Part shown: in pieces, positions 10,141 to 17,976 of the stretch
How the letters are laid out: each line of letters opens with the position of its first letter
Position numbering within the stretch: position 1 is the first letter of the stretch
NCBI RefSeq assembly: GCF_011089895.1
Contig: NZ_JAANAT010000001.1
Coordinates: 3,348,001 to 3,412,000 of the forward strand
Reading direction: 5' to 3'
DNA from: Mucilaginibacter inviolabilis
Lineage (GTDB): Bacteria; Bacteroidota; Bacteroidia; Sphingobacteriales; Sphingobacteriaceae
DNA: 64,000 nucleotides
Program-made: the position numbers and the translations under genes
Notes under the pieces: model-generated
What the model was told of the DNA's origin: nothing
Database searches by the model: none
What the model saw: the letters and a program-made list of their open reading frames with translations, nothing else

Positions 10141-10451
10141 TTAATTACTCCTTTTAAAATTATTGAGGTTTATTGTTTTAACTAAAGCTAATCTATAATG
10201 TTTTTTTTTAATTAAAAATTTTTGAAGCAAAAAAATACTGCCTTAAAAGTGGTTTTTTTCCACATTTTCAAGGCTTAATAAATATTTAAGCAGCTATATA
10301 TTATATTAAAAACAAACATTAATAAAATATATTCTATAATATTTTATTAATAAAACATATTAAATACAAAATAACTTTAAATAATAATATTTTATATGAT
10401 TTTAGTTAACAAAACACATATTTTAATACCATTCATATATTAAAAATTGTA
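10141..10451. other. Extremely AT-rich intergenic region upstream of the Hc1 gene
   Basis: A 311-bp stretch composed mostly of A and T runs with very few G or C. It contains a 13-bp inverted repeat, ATTAATAAAATAT (10318-10330) and ATATTTTATTAAT (10339-10351). No gene is visible. It lies upstream of the Hc1 gene and downstream of the GH125 gene. It may be the promoter region or a curved-DNA binding region (inference). Confidence 0.7.
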
Positions 10452-11885
10452 TTAAATGATTTTCTGCAATATATCCGGATAATGCTGGTGTGTTTTGATG
10501 ATCAATTCGCCAAATAAGGTATTGGCCCAGGCAAACCATTTACGGGTAAAATCATCGGCATTATCCTTATTAAACGACTCATGCATAAAGCCCGTACCGG
10601 CATGCGTGGTTTTTAACAATCGCAAACACTCCGTGATCTCGTCTTTATGTGTAGACGTTAAACCACGCATAATAATGGCCATAGGCCATATATAACCTAT
10701 ACCCACGTGCGGACCTCCAATACCTTCGGCTACCTTGCCTTTAAAAAAGTATGGATTGTTTTCGCTCAGCACAAACTTACGGGTGTTTTGATATAGCAGA
10801 TCAGTAACCGGCAACGAATCCAGGTAAGGCAGCGCCAATAAACTGGGCACGTTAGAATCGTCCATGAACAATTGATTGCCATAGCCATCCGCCTCAAAAG
10901 CCAATATTTTGCCATATTCCGGATGCTGGGCTACTGCATATTTTTTAAGAGCAGCGTCAACTTCGGCGGCAAGAGCACGGCAAGCGGCAGATGTTCCGCT
11001 ATCATTACCAATGGTAGCGTACATTTCGGCCATTTGATTTAAACTGGTAACCGCAAAATAGTTTGATGGTATCAGGAATGGATAAATGGTAGCATCATCT
11101 GAGGGGCGGAAGATAGAGCAAATCAAACCGACAGGTTTAATAGGATTACCATAACCTCTGTTAGGTGCAGTGTCACTGGCTACTTCGGTTTTCCGTTGAA
11201 AATGATAAGGGCCTTTATCCTCTTTACGCTGCTGCTCCTTAAAGGTTTTCAGGATGATCTTACCAGCTTTTTGCCAGCTTTCATCAAAAAAGCTGCTGTC
11301 GCCGCTGATTTTCCAGTAGTTATAAGCCAATCGTACAGGATAGCAAAGGGAATCGATCTCCCATTTGCGTTCATGTAACTCTGGTTTCATATCAGTACGA
11401 TCGGTATCCCATTCACTGCCGGTTGGGCCCTGATTAAAGGCATTGGCATAAGGGTCTATCTGTACGCACTTAGCCTGGCGGCTCAATACCCCCAATATCA
11501 GTTTTTGTAGGGCAGCGTCAGTCTTGATCAGAGGCAAATACGGCCAAACCTGTGCCGATGAGTCGCGCATCCACATGGCGTTTATATCACCGGTAATTAC
11601 AAATGTATCTGGCTTACCATTGGCTTCTGAATAATTTACGGTAGTATCCAGGGTATTGGGATAGCAGTTTTCAAACAGCCAGGCCAGTTCCGGATCTTTA
11701 ATATCTTTTTTCACCTTTTGAATGATGGCTTCGACCGCCTTACTGGTAAATTTACGATCGGCCAGTTTAGGGCGTTTACTTTCAAAAGCAGGCAAAGTAC
11801 TGGCAAATAACGACGGTGTAACACCCAGGGTAATACCCGCGGCGGCTACGCCGTTCAGTTTGATAAAATGTCTTCTGGTGAGCAT
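10452..11885 (-). CDS. Glycoside hydrolase family 125 (exo-alpha-1,6-mannosidase type)
   Basis: 477 residues with a twin-arginine-like signal (TRRHFIKLNGVAAAGITLG), suggesting folded export to the periplasm. The GH125 landmarks are visible: ITGDINAMWMRDSSAQVWPY with the DxxxMWMRDS sequence, QIDPYANAFN, and GGPHVGIGYIWPMAIIMRGL. Characterised GH125 enzymes are metal-independent exo-alpha-1,6-mannosidases acting on mannans or N-glycans; the substrate here is untested. There is no SusC/D pair or other polysaccharide-utilisation gene next to it. The start is the first codon of the signal sequence. Repeats lie immediately upstream. Confidence 0.92.
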   Translation of the reverse strand: MLTRRHFIKLNGVAAAGITLGVTPSLFASTLPAFESKRPKLADRKFTSKAVEAIIQKVKKDIKDPELAWLFENCYPNTLDTTVNYSEANGKPDTFVITGDINAMWMRDSSAQVWPYLPLIKTDAALQKLILGVLSRQAKCVQIDPYANAFNQGPTGSEWDTDRTDMKPELHERKWEIDSLCYPVRLAYNYWKISGDSSFFDESWQKAGKIILKTFKEQQRKEDKGPYHFQRKTEVASDTAPNRGYGNPIKPVGLICSIFRPSDDATIYPFLIPSNYFAVTSLNQMAEMYATIGNDSGTSAACRALAAEVDAALKKYAVAQHPEYGKILAFEADGYGNQLFMDDSNVPSLLALPYLDSLPVTDLLYQNTRKFVLSENNPYFFKGKVAEGIGGPHVGIGYIWPMAIIMRGLTSTHKDEITECLRLLKTTHAGTGFMHESFNKDNADDFTRKWFAWANTLFGELIIKTHQHYPDILQKII

Positions 11886-11985
11886 AAAGATTTTTTAATG
11901 GTAGCCGTAAAAATATAAAAGCCTTTGGTTATCCGAAAGACATTCGGATTTTATTTTAAAAGGTTTTAGCATCAATGGGAGGGCT

Positions 11986-12055
11986 GTCATCCTGAGCCTG
12001 TCGAAGGATCGCGCGTAGAGGCCTTCCCACCATGCTTCGACAGGCTCAGCATGAC
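11986..12055. repeat. Palindromic repeat family B, copy 3 (inverted)
   Basis: Same sequence as the copies at 2230-2300 and 2648-2718 but in opposite orientation. It lies in the repeat-filled gap between the GH125 gene and the phosphoglucomutase gene (11886-12336). Confidence 0.9.
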
Positions 12056-12097
12056 ACCCGCCCTTTGTTACTTGAGAATAAAAGATTTTTTTTTCCG

Positions 12098-12168
12098 TTG
12101 CCTGTGTCCTCGCAGGCAACTTATTACTACCAAACATAAAGGCAAATCGCCTGTGTCCCCACAGGCGA
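12098..12168. repeat. Pair of small hairpins in the repeat cluster
   Basis: GTTGCCTG/CAGGCAAC (12098-12120) and TCGCCTGTG/CACAGGCGA (12147-12168) share the core GCCTGTGTCC. They look like two copies of a tiny palindrome. Function unknown. Confidence 0.6.
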
Positions 12169-12191
12169 CGGGAAAGAGCGGCTCTCTTCCC

Positions 12192-12275
12192 TTTGTCATC
12201 CTGAACGCAGTGAAGGATCTGTTGTAAAAGATGCAAGGCGTATAATAGATGCTTCACTACGTTCAGCATGACAAA
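12192..12275. repeat. Palindromic repeat family C, copy 2
   Basis: Begins TTTGTCATCCTGAACGCAGT and ends with the complement GTTCAGCATGACAAA. It matches the element at 3965-4046. Confidence 0.88.
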
Positions 12276-12286
12276 ATTTTGTTATC

Positions 12287-12322
12287 AAACAACAAAGGCG
12301 CCTATCGGCGCCTTTGTTGTTT
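12287..12322 (-). terminator. Terminator of the phosphoglucomutase gene
   Basis: AAACAACAAAGGCGCC pairs with GGCGCCTTTGTTGTTT around a TATC loop, 15 bp beyond the stop codon. The stem is perfect and symmetrical. Confidence 0.9.
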
Positions 12323-12336
12323 GAGGGTTAGAGAGA

Positions 12337-14073
12337 TTACACTCCCAGATCTTTCATAATCGTATCAATTTTCGCTTCCAGCTGATGATCAGTTTCGTGG
12401 TAAGCGGCTTTGCTGGCCAGTTTACCGTTTACGCTGCAATAAAATTTAATCTTAGGTTCGGTACCTGAAGGACGGGCAGAAATGATGCTTCCATCTTCGG
12501 TGATAAACTGCAGCACATCTGATTTGGGCAATTCCAGCGCTTTAGTAGTATTACTGTTCAAATCGGTTTCCACACCTTTTTCATAATCTTTTAGGGTGAT
12601 CACCTTTGAGCCGCCTAATGTAGCCGGTGGATTGTTTCTGAACTTATCCATCATCGCCACAATCTCTTCGGCACCGGTTTTACCTTTTTTGGTAATGGAG
12701 ATCAACTTTTCTTTATAGAAACCATATTGTATATAAGTATCAATAAGGGCCTCAAACAGACTGGTGCCTTTATCCTTATAATAGGCGGTCATTTCGGCAA
12801 TAAAGGCGCTGGATACGACGGCATCCTTATCACGTACCAACTCTCCTATCAGGTAACCGTAGCTTTCTTCGCCACCACCAATAAAAGTTTGCTTGCCTTG
12901 TAATTTGGTCATCAGCTCGCCAATATATTTAAAGCCGGTAAGCGTATTATAATAGGTAACGTTTTTGGCTTTAGCTATCGCTTCGATGAGGTTGGAAGTT
13001 ACAATCGTTTTAACGATATACTCCTTGCCGGTAAGTTTTCCCTTATCCTGCCATGCGGTTAACAGGTAATTAATGAGTAAACTGCCGGTTTGGTTGCCAT
13101 TCAACAGTATAAATTCGTTCTGATCATTTTTCACGGCGATACCTACACGGTCGGCATCCGGATCGGTTGCCAGTACCAGGTCGGCATCGGTTTCCTGTGC
13201 CTTTTTCAGAGCCAGGGTTAAGGCTTCTTTTTCTTCGGGGTTTGGATATACTACCGTTGGGAAGTTACCATCGGGTGTGGTTTGTTCGTCAACCAGTATC
13301 ACATTCTCAAATCCAAAAAGCTCAAGGGCTTTAGGCGTTAAGGTGATACCTGTGCCATGAATTGGCGAGTATACAATTTTAAGATCCTTTTGTCTTTTGA
13401 TAGCTTCTGGCGATACCGAAAGCTTTACAATTTCCGATAAGTACAGATCATCGATATCCTTACCTATGGTTTCTATATTTTCTTCAACGCGGTTAAATTT
13501 AACCTCATCAATACTTTTTATGGCCGCTACTTCGTCCATTACCGCCTTATCATGCGGTGATACTAGCTGCCCGCCGTCGTCGCCATAAGCTTTATAACCA
13601 TTATATTCTTTGGGATTATGCGATGCGGTAAGCATTACCCCGCTTTTGCAACCCAGGTGACGTACCGCGAAGGATAGCTCTGGTGTTGGGCGCAGCGCTT
13701 CAAAATAATACACATGGATACCGTTTGCCGAAAAAACTTCGGCTGTGGTAGAAGCCAGGAGATCAGCATTATTACGACTATCGTGAGCGATAGCTACTTT
13801 AATTTTTTCTCCGGGATATGTCTTCTTCAGATAGTTGGCCAAACCCTGGGTAGCAGTACCAATGGTGTACTTGTTAACACGGTTTGAGCCAGGCCCCATA
13901 ATACCGCGAAGACCACCCGTTCCGAATTCCAAATCCTTATAAAACGAATCTGTTAATTCTGTATATGCCTTATCATCCAGTAATTTTTGTATCTGTTGTT
14001 TAACATCAGCATCGTAGCTGCCTTGAAGCCATGTATTTACCTTTTGTAGTACGGAGGGGTCTAATTCTTGCAT
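12337..14073 (-). CDS. Phospho-sugar mutase (phosphoglucomutase/phosphomannomutase)
   Basis: 578 residues, the length of the large PGM2-like branch of the alpha-D-phosphohexomutase family. It interconverts hexose 1- and 6-phosphates. The four domains are intact: the phosphoserine loop VMLTASHNPKEYNGYK (S151), the magnesium site ATDPDADRVG, the sugar-binding loop GGGEESYGYLIG and the phosphate-binding C-terminal RPSGTEPKIKFY. The substrate (glucose or mannose phosphate) cannot be fixed from sequence. It is transcribed alone with a strong terminator. Confidence 0.95.
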   Translation of the reverse strand: MQELDPSVLQKVNTWLQGSYDADVKQQIQKLLDDKAYTELTDSFYKDLEFGTGGLRGIMGPGSNRVNKYTIGTATQGLANYLKKTYPGEKIKVAIAHDSRNNADLLASTTAEVFSANGIHVYYFEALRPTPELSFAVRHLGCKSGVMLTASHNPKEYNGYKAYGDDGGQLVSPHDKAVMDEVAAIKSIDEVKFNRVEENIETIGKDIDDLYLSEIVKLSVSPEAIKRQKDLKIVYSPIHGTGITLTPKALELFGFENVILVDEQTTPDGNFPTVVYPNPEEKEALTLALKKAQETDADLVLATDPDADRVGIAVKNDQNEFILLNGNQTGSLLINYLLTAWQDKGKLTGKEYIVKTIVTSNLIEAIAKAKNVTYYNTLTGFKYIGELMTKLQGKQTFIGGGEESYGYLIGELVRDKDAVVSSAFIAEMTAYYKDKGTSLFEALIDTYIQYGFYKEKLISITKKGKTGAEEIVAMMDKFRNNPPATLGGSKVITLKDYEKGVETDLNSNTTKALELPKSDVLQFITEDGSIISARPSGTEPKIKFYCSVNGKLASKAAYHETDHQLEAKIDTIMKDLGV

Positions 14074-14184
14074 GTGTACCTATATTAATGGATAATTTGT
14101 TAAAATCAGTTTGATAACAAATATGGTAATAAAATGTGTGCGTGCAATTGAACAATAAAATATTTTGTGGTGGTTACACTTATA

Positions 14185-14281
14185 CGTCATTGCGAGGTAC
14201 GAAGCAATCTCTACACAAGCAGGTTAACCATAAAAGGCCGCTCTGTAAAGTATAGAGATTGCTTCGTACCTCGCAATGACG
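14185..14281. repeat. Palindromic repeat family A, copy 2 (perfect arms)
   Basis: 28-bp perfect inverted arms (14185-14212 and 14254-14281) beginning CGTCATTGCGAGGTACGAAG, with a 41-bp spacer. This is the best-preserved copy of the family. Confidence 0.92.
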
Positions 14282-14290
14282 CGTTTTTTA

Positions 14291-14334
14291 GACAAAAAGA
14301 AAAGCCCCGGCAAACCGGGGCTTTTCTTTTTGTC
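14291..14334 (-). terminator. Terminator of the polysaccharide lyase gene
   Basis: A 20-bp stem with the core AAAAGCCCCGG/CCGGGGCTTTT and a CAAA loop, immediately after the stop codon of the minus-strand gene at 14335. Confidence 0.92.
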
Positions 14335-15114
14335 TTATTGAGCTACATCGGCATAACTCGTACCAATACGTATCTTTTTAACGATATGGGTGGCCTGTGA
14401 GGAATCACCGCCATATACGCCCCATTTCGGATCGCAGTAATCGCTGTCAAAAGTGCGGCAATAGTAGCGCTGACTATTATTGGTAAATGTTTGTTTCACC
14501 CCGTTATACCACAGTTCAATATAGCCGTCGGTAGCGCTATCTGATAATTTGATACGTAAAACAAAGGATTGCCAGGTGCTCAAGGCAAGCGGAATTGACC
14601 AGGGCACACTGGCCACATGATTAATATCAAAATACTGTAGCTCCAGATTGCCGTTATTGGTGCGCAGCATTAATGGGTGATTAGCTGTAGTACTGGTAGG
14701 ATATGATTTCCACTGGAATACGGCATCCGTTTTTAACGTAGCAGGCATATACAGTTTGTCTGTCCACCCGATGTAAAACTCAGAGCCAATTTGCGCCTGG
14801 TAATTTTTGGCACCATGCCCCTCAGTTCGGTGACTGCCTGCCGGTTTGGTAAACTGCCAGCAAAGAGTGCCGGTTTCGTCGGTAACGGTGGTCATCGCAC
14901 CCGAGCCTTCAATGTTCACATCCTTCCACACATTACTTGAGCCAAGGGAGGCATCACCATTAAATAATAGCGACATAGTGCTCAATTTCCCATTAATTTG
15001 TGCAGCATCGCCTCCATTACTTACTGGATTGGTCTTTACATCTTTGGTACATTGCGATAGCAATAGCACGCAACCTGCCCCCAAGGCAGTTGCCATTAGT
15101 TGAATTTTTCTCAT
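14335..15114 (-). CDS. Putative polysaccharide lyase lipoprotein (heparin-lyase-I-like fold)
   Basis: 259 residues with a lipoprotein signal (GAGCVLLLSQCTKD, cysteine at about 22), so it is probably anchored in a membrane. The rest has the jelly-roll pattern of the PF14099-like polysaccharide lyases: WQFTKPAGSHRTE, GSEFYIGWTDKLYMP, FQWKSYP, a WQSFVLRIKLS strand, GYIELWYNGVKQ and WGVYGGDS. Such enzymes cleave uronic-acid-containing polysaccharides by beta-elimination; the substrate is not deducible. It is divergent from a LacI-type regulator with a palindromic operator between the two, so it is probably induced by its own substrate or product. Confidence 0.75.
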   Translation of the reverse strand: MRKIQLMATALGAGCVLLLSQCTKDVKTNPVSNGGDAAQINGKLSTMSLLFNGDASLGSSNVWKDVNIEGSGAMTTVTDETGTLCWQFTKPAGSHRTEGHGAKNYQAQIGSEFYIGWTDKLYMPATLKTDAVFQWKSYPTSTTANHPLMLRTNNGNLELQYFDINHVASVPWSIPLALSTWQSFVLRIKLSDSATDGYIELWYNGVKQTFTNNSQRYYCRTFDSDYCDPKWGVYGGDSSQATHIVKKIRIGTSYADVAQ

Positions 15115-15141
15115 TCTTCTTTAGTTTATAGATGGTTTATA

Positions 15142-15173
15142 ATATATTTACGCAACCGGTTGTGTAAATATAT
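15142..15173. promoter_or_regulatory. LacI-family operator between divergent genes
   Basis: A 32-bp palindrome with 16-bp arms and a single mismatched pair. The core GCAACCGGTTGT has the central CG typical of LacI/GalR operators. It lies 28 bp upstream of the lyase start and 117 bp upstream of the regulator start. Confidence 0.85.
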
Positions 15174-15289
15174 AAAATTAATTCACAAAAGAATTTTTAT
15201 TGTAATTTATTGTGTGTCAGAAAGATTATTTATCGAGAGAATAAATGATAAATTAGATGCTTTTCCAGGAACAAACGTACAATGCAAGC

Positions 15290-16339
15290 ATGAGCATAGA
15301 GGATCGTTATAAATTAAATAAAGAAATTACCTTAATTGATATAGCCAATGAATTAAATGTTTCAAAAAGCACCGTATCACGTGCCCTGCAGAATCATCAT
15401 TCGATTGGTGCCGCCACCAAGAAAGCAGTACGGGAACTGGCCGAAAAATATAATTACCAACCCAACACTATTGCCTCCAGCTTATTTAAAAAATCAACTA
15501 AAACTATAGGCGTGATTGTGCCTATCCTATCCCATTACTTTTTTTCGACAGTAATAGCGGGGATAGAAGAAGTGGCTTATAAAGCAGGCTATAAGGTAAT
15601 CATTTGTCAGTCGCAGGAATTATATGAACGAGAGGTAATCGTATCCAAAACGTTATTATCGGCCAAGGTGGATGGGTTGATCGTATCTGTTTCAAAAGAA
15701 ACTGTTGATATGGATCATTTCCAGTCGTTTTTGAATAAAAACATCCCTTTAGTTTTTTTTGACAGGTTACCTGACGGCATCCAAAGCAACAGTGTATCTG
15801 TAGATGATTATGAAGGTGCTTTTAAAATAGTAGAACATCTGATTGAGCAAGGATGCAAGAATATCGCCCACTTTACCGGACCTTTAAACATTATGCTGGC
15901 GCAAAACAGACTACAGGGATATAAGGATGCCTTGCAAAAACATCATATCCCAGTGAACGAGGAGTTGATTTACGAATGCGGTTTTGAAAGGGCCCAGGGA
16001 ATAAGCACTACAGAAAAACTGCTGAATGATCAGGTTTCTGTCGATGCCATATTCGCGGTTTGCGATCCGGTAGCCATTGGCGTGATGCTTACCTTAAAAC
16101 AAAAGGGCATTAAGATACCACATGACATTGCGGTTGTTGGCTTTAATGACGATCCAACGGCTACCGTTATCGATCCTCCCTTAACAACGGTTGCTCAGCC
16201 GGCGTTTGAGATTGGCGTAGCAGCAGTTAATATTTTTTTAAAACAAGTTATTGAGCCAGGTGGAAAATATACCAAAGAGGTATTAAAAACGAATTTGACT
16301 ATCAGGCAATCCAGCGTTTTGAAAAAAGCAAATCAATAA
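15290..16339 (+). CDS. LacI-family transcriptional regulator
   Basis: 349 residues from the ATG at 15290. The N-terminal helix-turn-helix (TLIDIANELNVSKSTVSRAL) and hinge are followed by a periplasmic-binding-protein-like sensor domain (IGVIVPILSHYFFSTVIAGI to the end). An upstream in-frame ATG at 15257 would add 11 residues before MSIEDRYKLNKEITL and seems less likely. It is divergent from the polysaccharide lyase gene, with a palindromic operator between them, so autoregulation and control of the lyase by a sugar ligand are likely (inference). A bidirectional terminator follows. Confidence 0.95.
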   Translation: MSIEDRYKLNKEITLIDIANELNVSKSTVSRALQNHHSIGAATKKAVRELAEKYNYQPNTIASSLFKKSTKTIGVIVPILSHYFFSTVIAGIEEVAYKAGYKVIICQSQELYEREVIVSKTLLSAKVDGLIVSVSKETVDMDHFQSFLNKNIPLVFFDRLPDGIQSNSVSVDDYEGAFKIVEHLIEQGCKNIAHFTGPLNIMLAQNRLQGYKDALQKHHIPVNEELIYECGFERAQGISTTEKLLNDQVSVDAIFAVCDPVAIGVMLTLKQKGIKIPHDIAVVGFNDDPTATVIDPPLTTVAQPAFEIGVAAVNIFLKQVIEPGGKYTKEVLKTNLTIRQSSVLKKANQ

Positions 16340-16377
16340 CTCGATCTCCACAGAGTCCAATTTCAGCCCAATATAGT

Positions 16378-16420
16378 TTCTCTGTACAGCAAAGAGATTG
16401 CTTCGTTCCTCGCAATGACA
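16378..16420. repeat. Palindromic repeat family A, half copy
   Basis: Only the right arm AAGAGATTGCTTCGTTCCTC and its continuation are present; the left arm is missing. It lies between the LacI gene and its terminator. Confidence 0.75.
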
Positions 16421-16433
16421 CACTTTATAGTAA

Positions 16434-16467
16434 CACAAAAGGCCACAATTTCCTGTGGCCTTTTGTG
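16434..16467. terminator. Bidirectional terminator between convergent genes
   Basis: CACAAAAGGCCACA pairs with TGTGGCCTTTTGTG. It serves the LacI gene (plus) and the PLP-enzyme gene (minus). Confidence 0.88.
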
Positions 16468-16488
16468 CTTTATGTTTCAAGAAAGAAC

Positions 16489-17733
16489 CTAAGCTATCTC
16501 CAGCTTATTTTCTTTATAGTAACCAGATCTTAGTTTTTCGGCCATTTCGCTGTAGGCATCAAGGGTACGTTGAACATCCTCTAATGAATGCGCAGCGGTT
16601 GGTATAATGCGTAATACGATCAAGCCTTTAGGAATAACCGGATAGATCACAATAGAGCAGAAGATACCATAGTTTTCGCGCAGATCGCGGGTAAGGCTGG
16701 TAGCTTCAAACAGATCGCCCTTTAAAAATACGGGAGTTACCATAGTATTGCTGGAGCCCAGGTCAAAACCACGCTCTTTTAAACCTTTTTGTAAGGTAGA
16801 GGCAATCAGCCATAGCTTTTCACGTAGTTCAGGCTGAGATTTCAGCATTTCAAAACGTTTCTTCAAACCCATTACCATAGGCATAGGCAACGCTTTGGCA
16901 AATGTTTGCGAACGCATATTATAACGCAGAAAATGGATGATCTGCTCATCGGCAGCTACAAAAGCGCCTATACCAGCCATTGATTTAGCGAATGTGGCGA
17001 AGTAAACATCAACGCCATCAACACAATCCTGCGCTTCGTGTGTTCCGGCTCCTGTGCTGCCCATGGTACCAAAACCATGCGCGTCATCAACCAATATGCG
17101 GAAATCGTATTTCTTTTTAAGTTCTATTATTTCTTTCAGCTTGCCCTGCACTCCAGACATGCCAAAAACCCCCTCGGTGATCAATAAGATACCACCGCCG
17201 GTTTGTTCGGCTAAACGGGTAGCACGTTCCAATTGCTTTTCGCAGCTTTCTACATCGTTATGCTGATAAACAAAACGCTTGCCCATATGCAGACGCACAC
17301 CATCAATGATACAGGCATGTGACTCGGCGTCATAAACAATAACGTCGTTCCGGTCAACCAGCGCATCTATAATAGATACCATACCCTGGTAACCATAGTT
17401 CAATAAAAAAGCAGCTTGTTTACCTACAAATGAGGCCAGGTTGTTTTCCAGTTCTTCATGATGAATGGAGTTACCAGACATCATGCGAGCTCCCATTGGG
17501 TAAGCCATACCATAATCGGCAGCGGCTTTCGCATCAGCTTCCCGTACTTCGGGGTGATTGGCCAAGCCCAGATAATTGTTCAGGCTCCAGATCAAATGTT
17601 CTTTGCCGTTGAATTGCATATGCGGGCCAATCTCTCCTTCCAGTTTAGGGAATGAAAAATAACCGTGCGACCATTTTTGGTGCTGACCGATAGGGCCGCC
17701 AGAGTTTTTTGTTATTTTGTCAAATAGATCCAA
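16489..17733 (-). CDS. Alpha-oxoamine synthase family PLP enzyme
   Basis: 414 residues of fold-type-I PLP enzyme from the family of 8-amino-7-oxononanoate synthase, 2-amino-3-ketobutyrate ligase and serine palmitoyltransferase. Visible landmarks: SLNNYLGLANHPEV, YDAESHACIIDG, LVDDAHGFGTMG with the PLP-binding aspartate and histidine, and the Schiff-base lysine in ATFAKSMAGIGAF. Sphingobacteriaceae make sphingolipids, but this sequence differs clearly from the Sphingobacterium multivorum enzyme, so it is more likely a paralogue of unresolved substrate. No biotin or sphingolipid genes lie beside it. It is downstream of ftsZ's position and on the same strand, separated by a repeat and terminator. 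Confidence 0.85.
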   Translation of the reverse strand: MDLFDKITKNSGGPIGQHQKWSHGYFSFPKLEGEIGPHMQFNGKEHLIWSLNNYLGLANHPEVREADAKAAADYGMAYPMGARMMSGNSIHHEELENNLASFVGKQAAFLLNYGYQGMVSIIDALVDRNDVIVYDAESHACIIDGVRLHMGKRFVYQHNDVESCEKQLERATRLAEQTGGGILLITEGVFGMSGVQGKLKEIIELKKKYDFRILVDDAHGFGTMGSTGAGTHEAQDCVDGVDVYFATFAKSMAGIGAFVAADEQIIHFLRYNMRSQTFAKALPMPMVMGLKKRFEMLKSQPELREKLWLIASTLQKGLKERGFDLGSSNTMVTPVFLKGDLFEATSLTRDLRENYGIFCSIVIYPVIPKGLIVLRIIPTAAHSLEDVQRTLDAYSEMAEKLRSGYYKENKLEIA

Positions 17734-17829
17734 AATAGTATGCTTTTGAAGATAGTATTTTAAAACACAAATATAGCCGTTTATCCTGCTTGCAGCAATA
17801 GCTATAACTTTTTAGAATAGGTTATAACT

Positions 17830-17976
17830 AAGTAGCAAGTATCAAGTAGTTAGTATCAAGCCTTTGCCTCAAAAATGTTACATCTATTTTTAAAAACCAA
17901 AAGCCATTATAAGGGAGTTGTTTCTTATAATGGCTTTTCAATTATCTTGCTACTTGATACTAACTACTTGATACTA
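17830..17976. repeat. Palindromic repeat family D, copy 2
   Basis: Arms built of AGTATCAAGTAGTTAGTATC-type units flank a terminator hairpin. The TAG stop codon of ftsZ (17974-17976) is part of the right arm. The element fills the gap between ftsZ and the PLP-enzyme gene. Confidence 0.88.
17899..17938. terminator. Terminator downstream of ftsZ
   Basis: AAAAGCCATTATAAG (17899-17913) pairs with CTTATAATGGCTTTT (17924-17938). It lies between the arms of the family D repeat and is probably the end of the dcw transcription unit. Confidence 0.85.
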
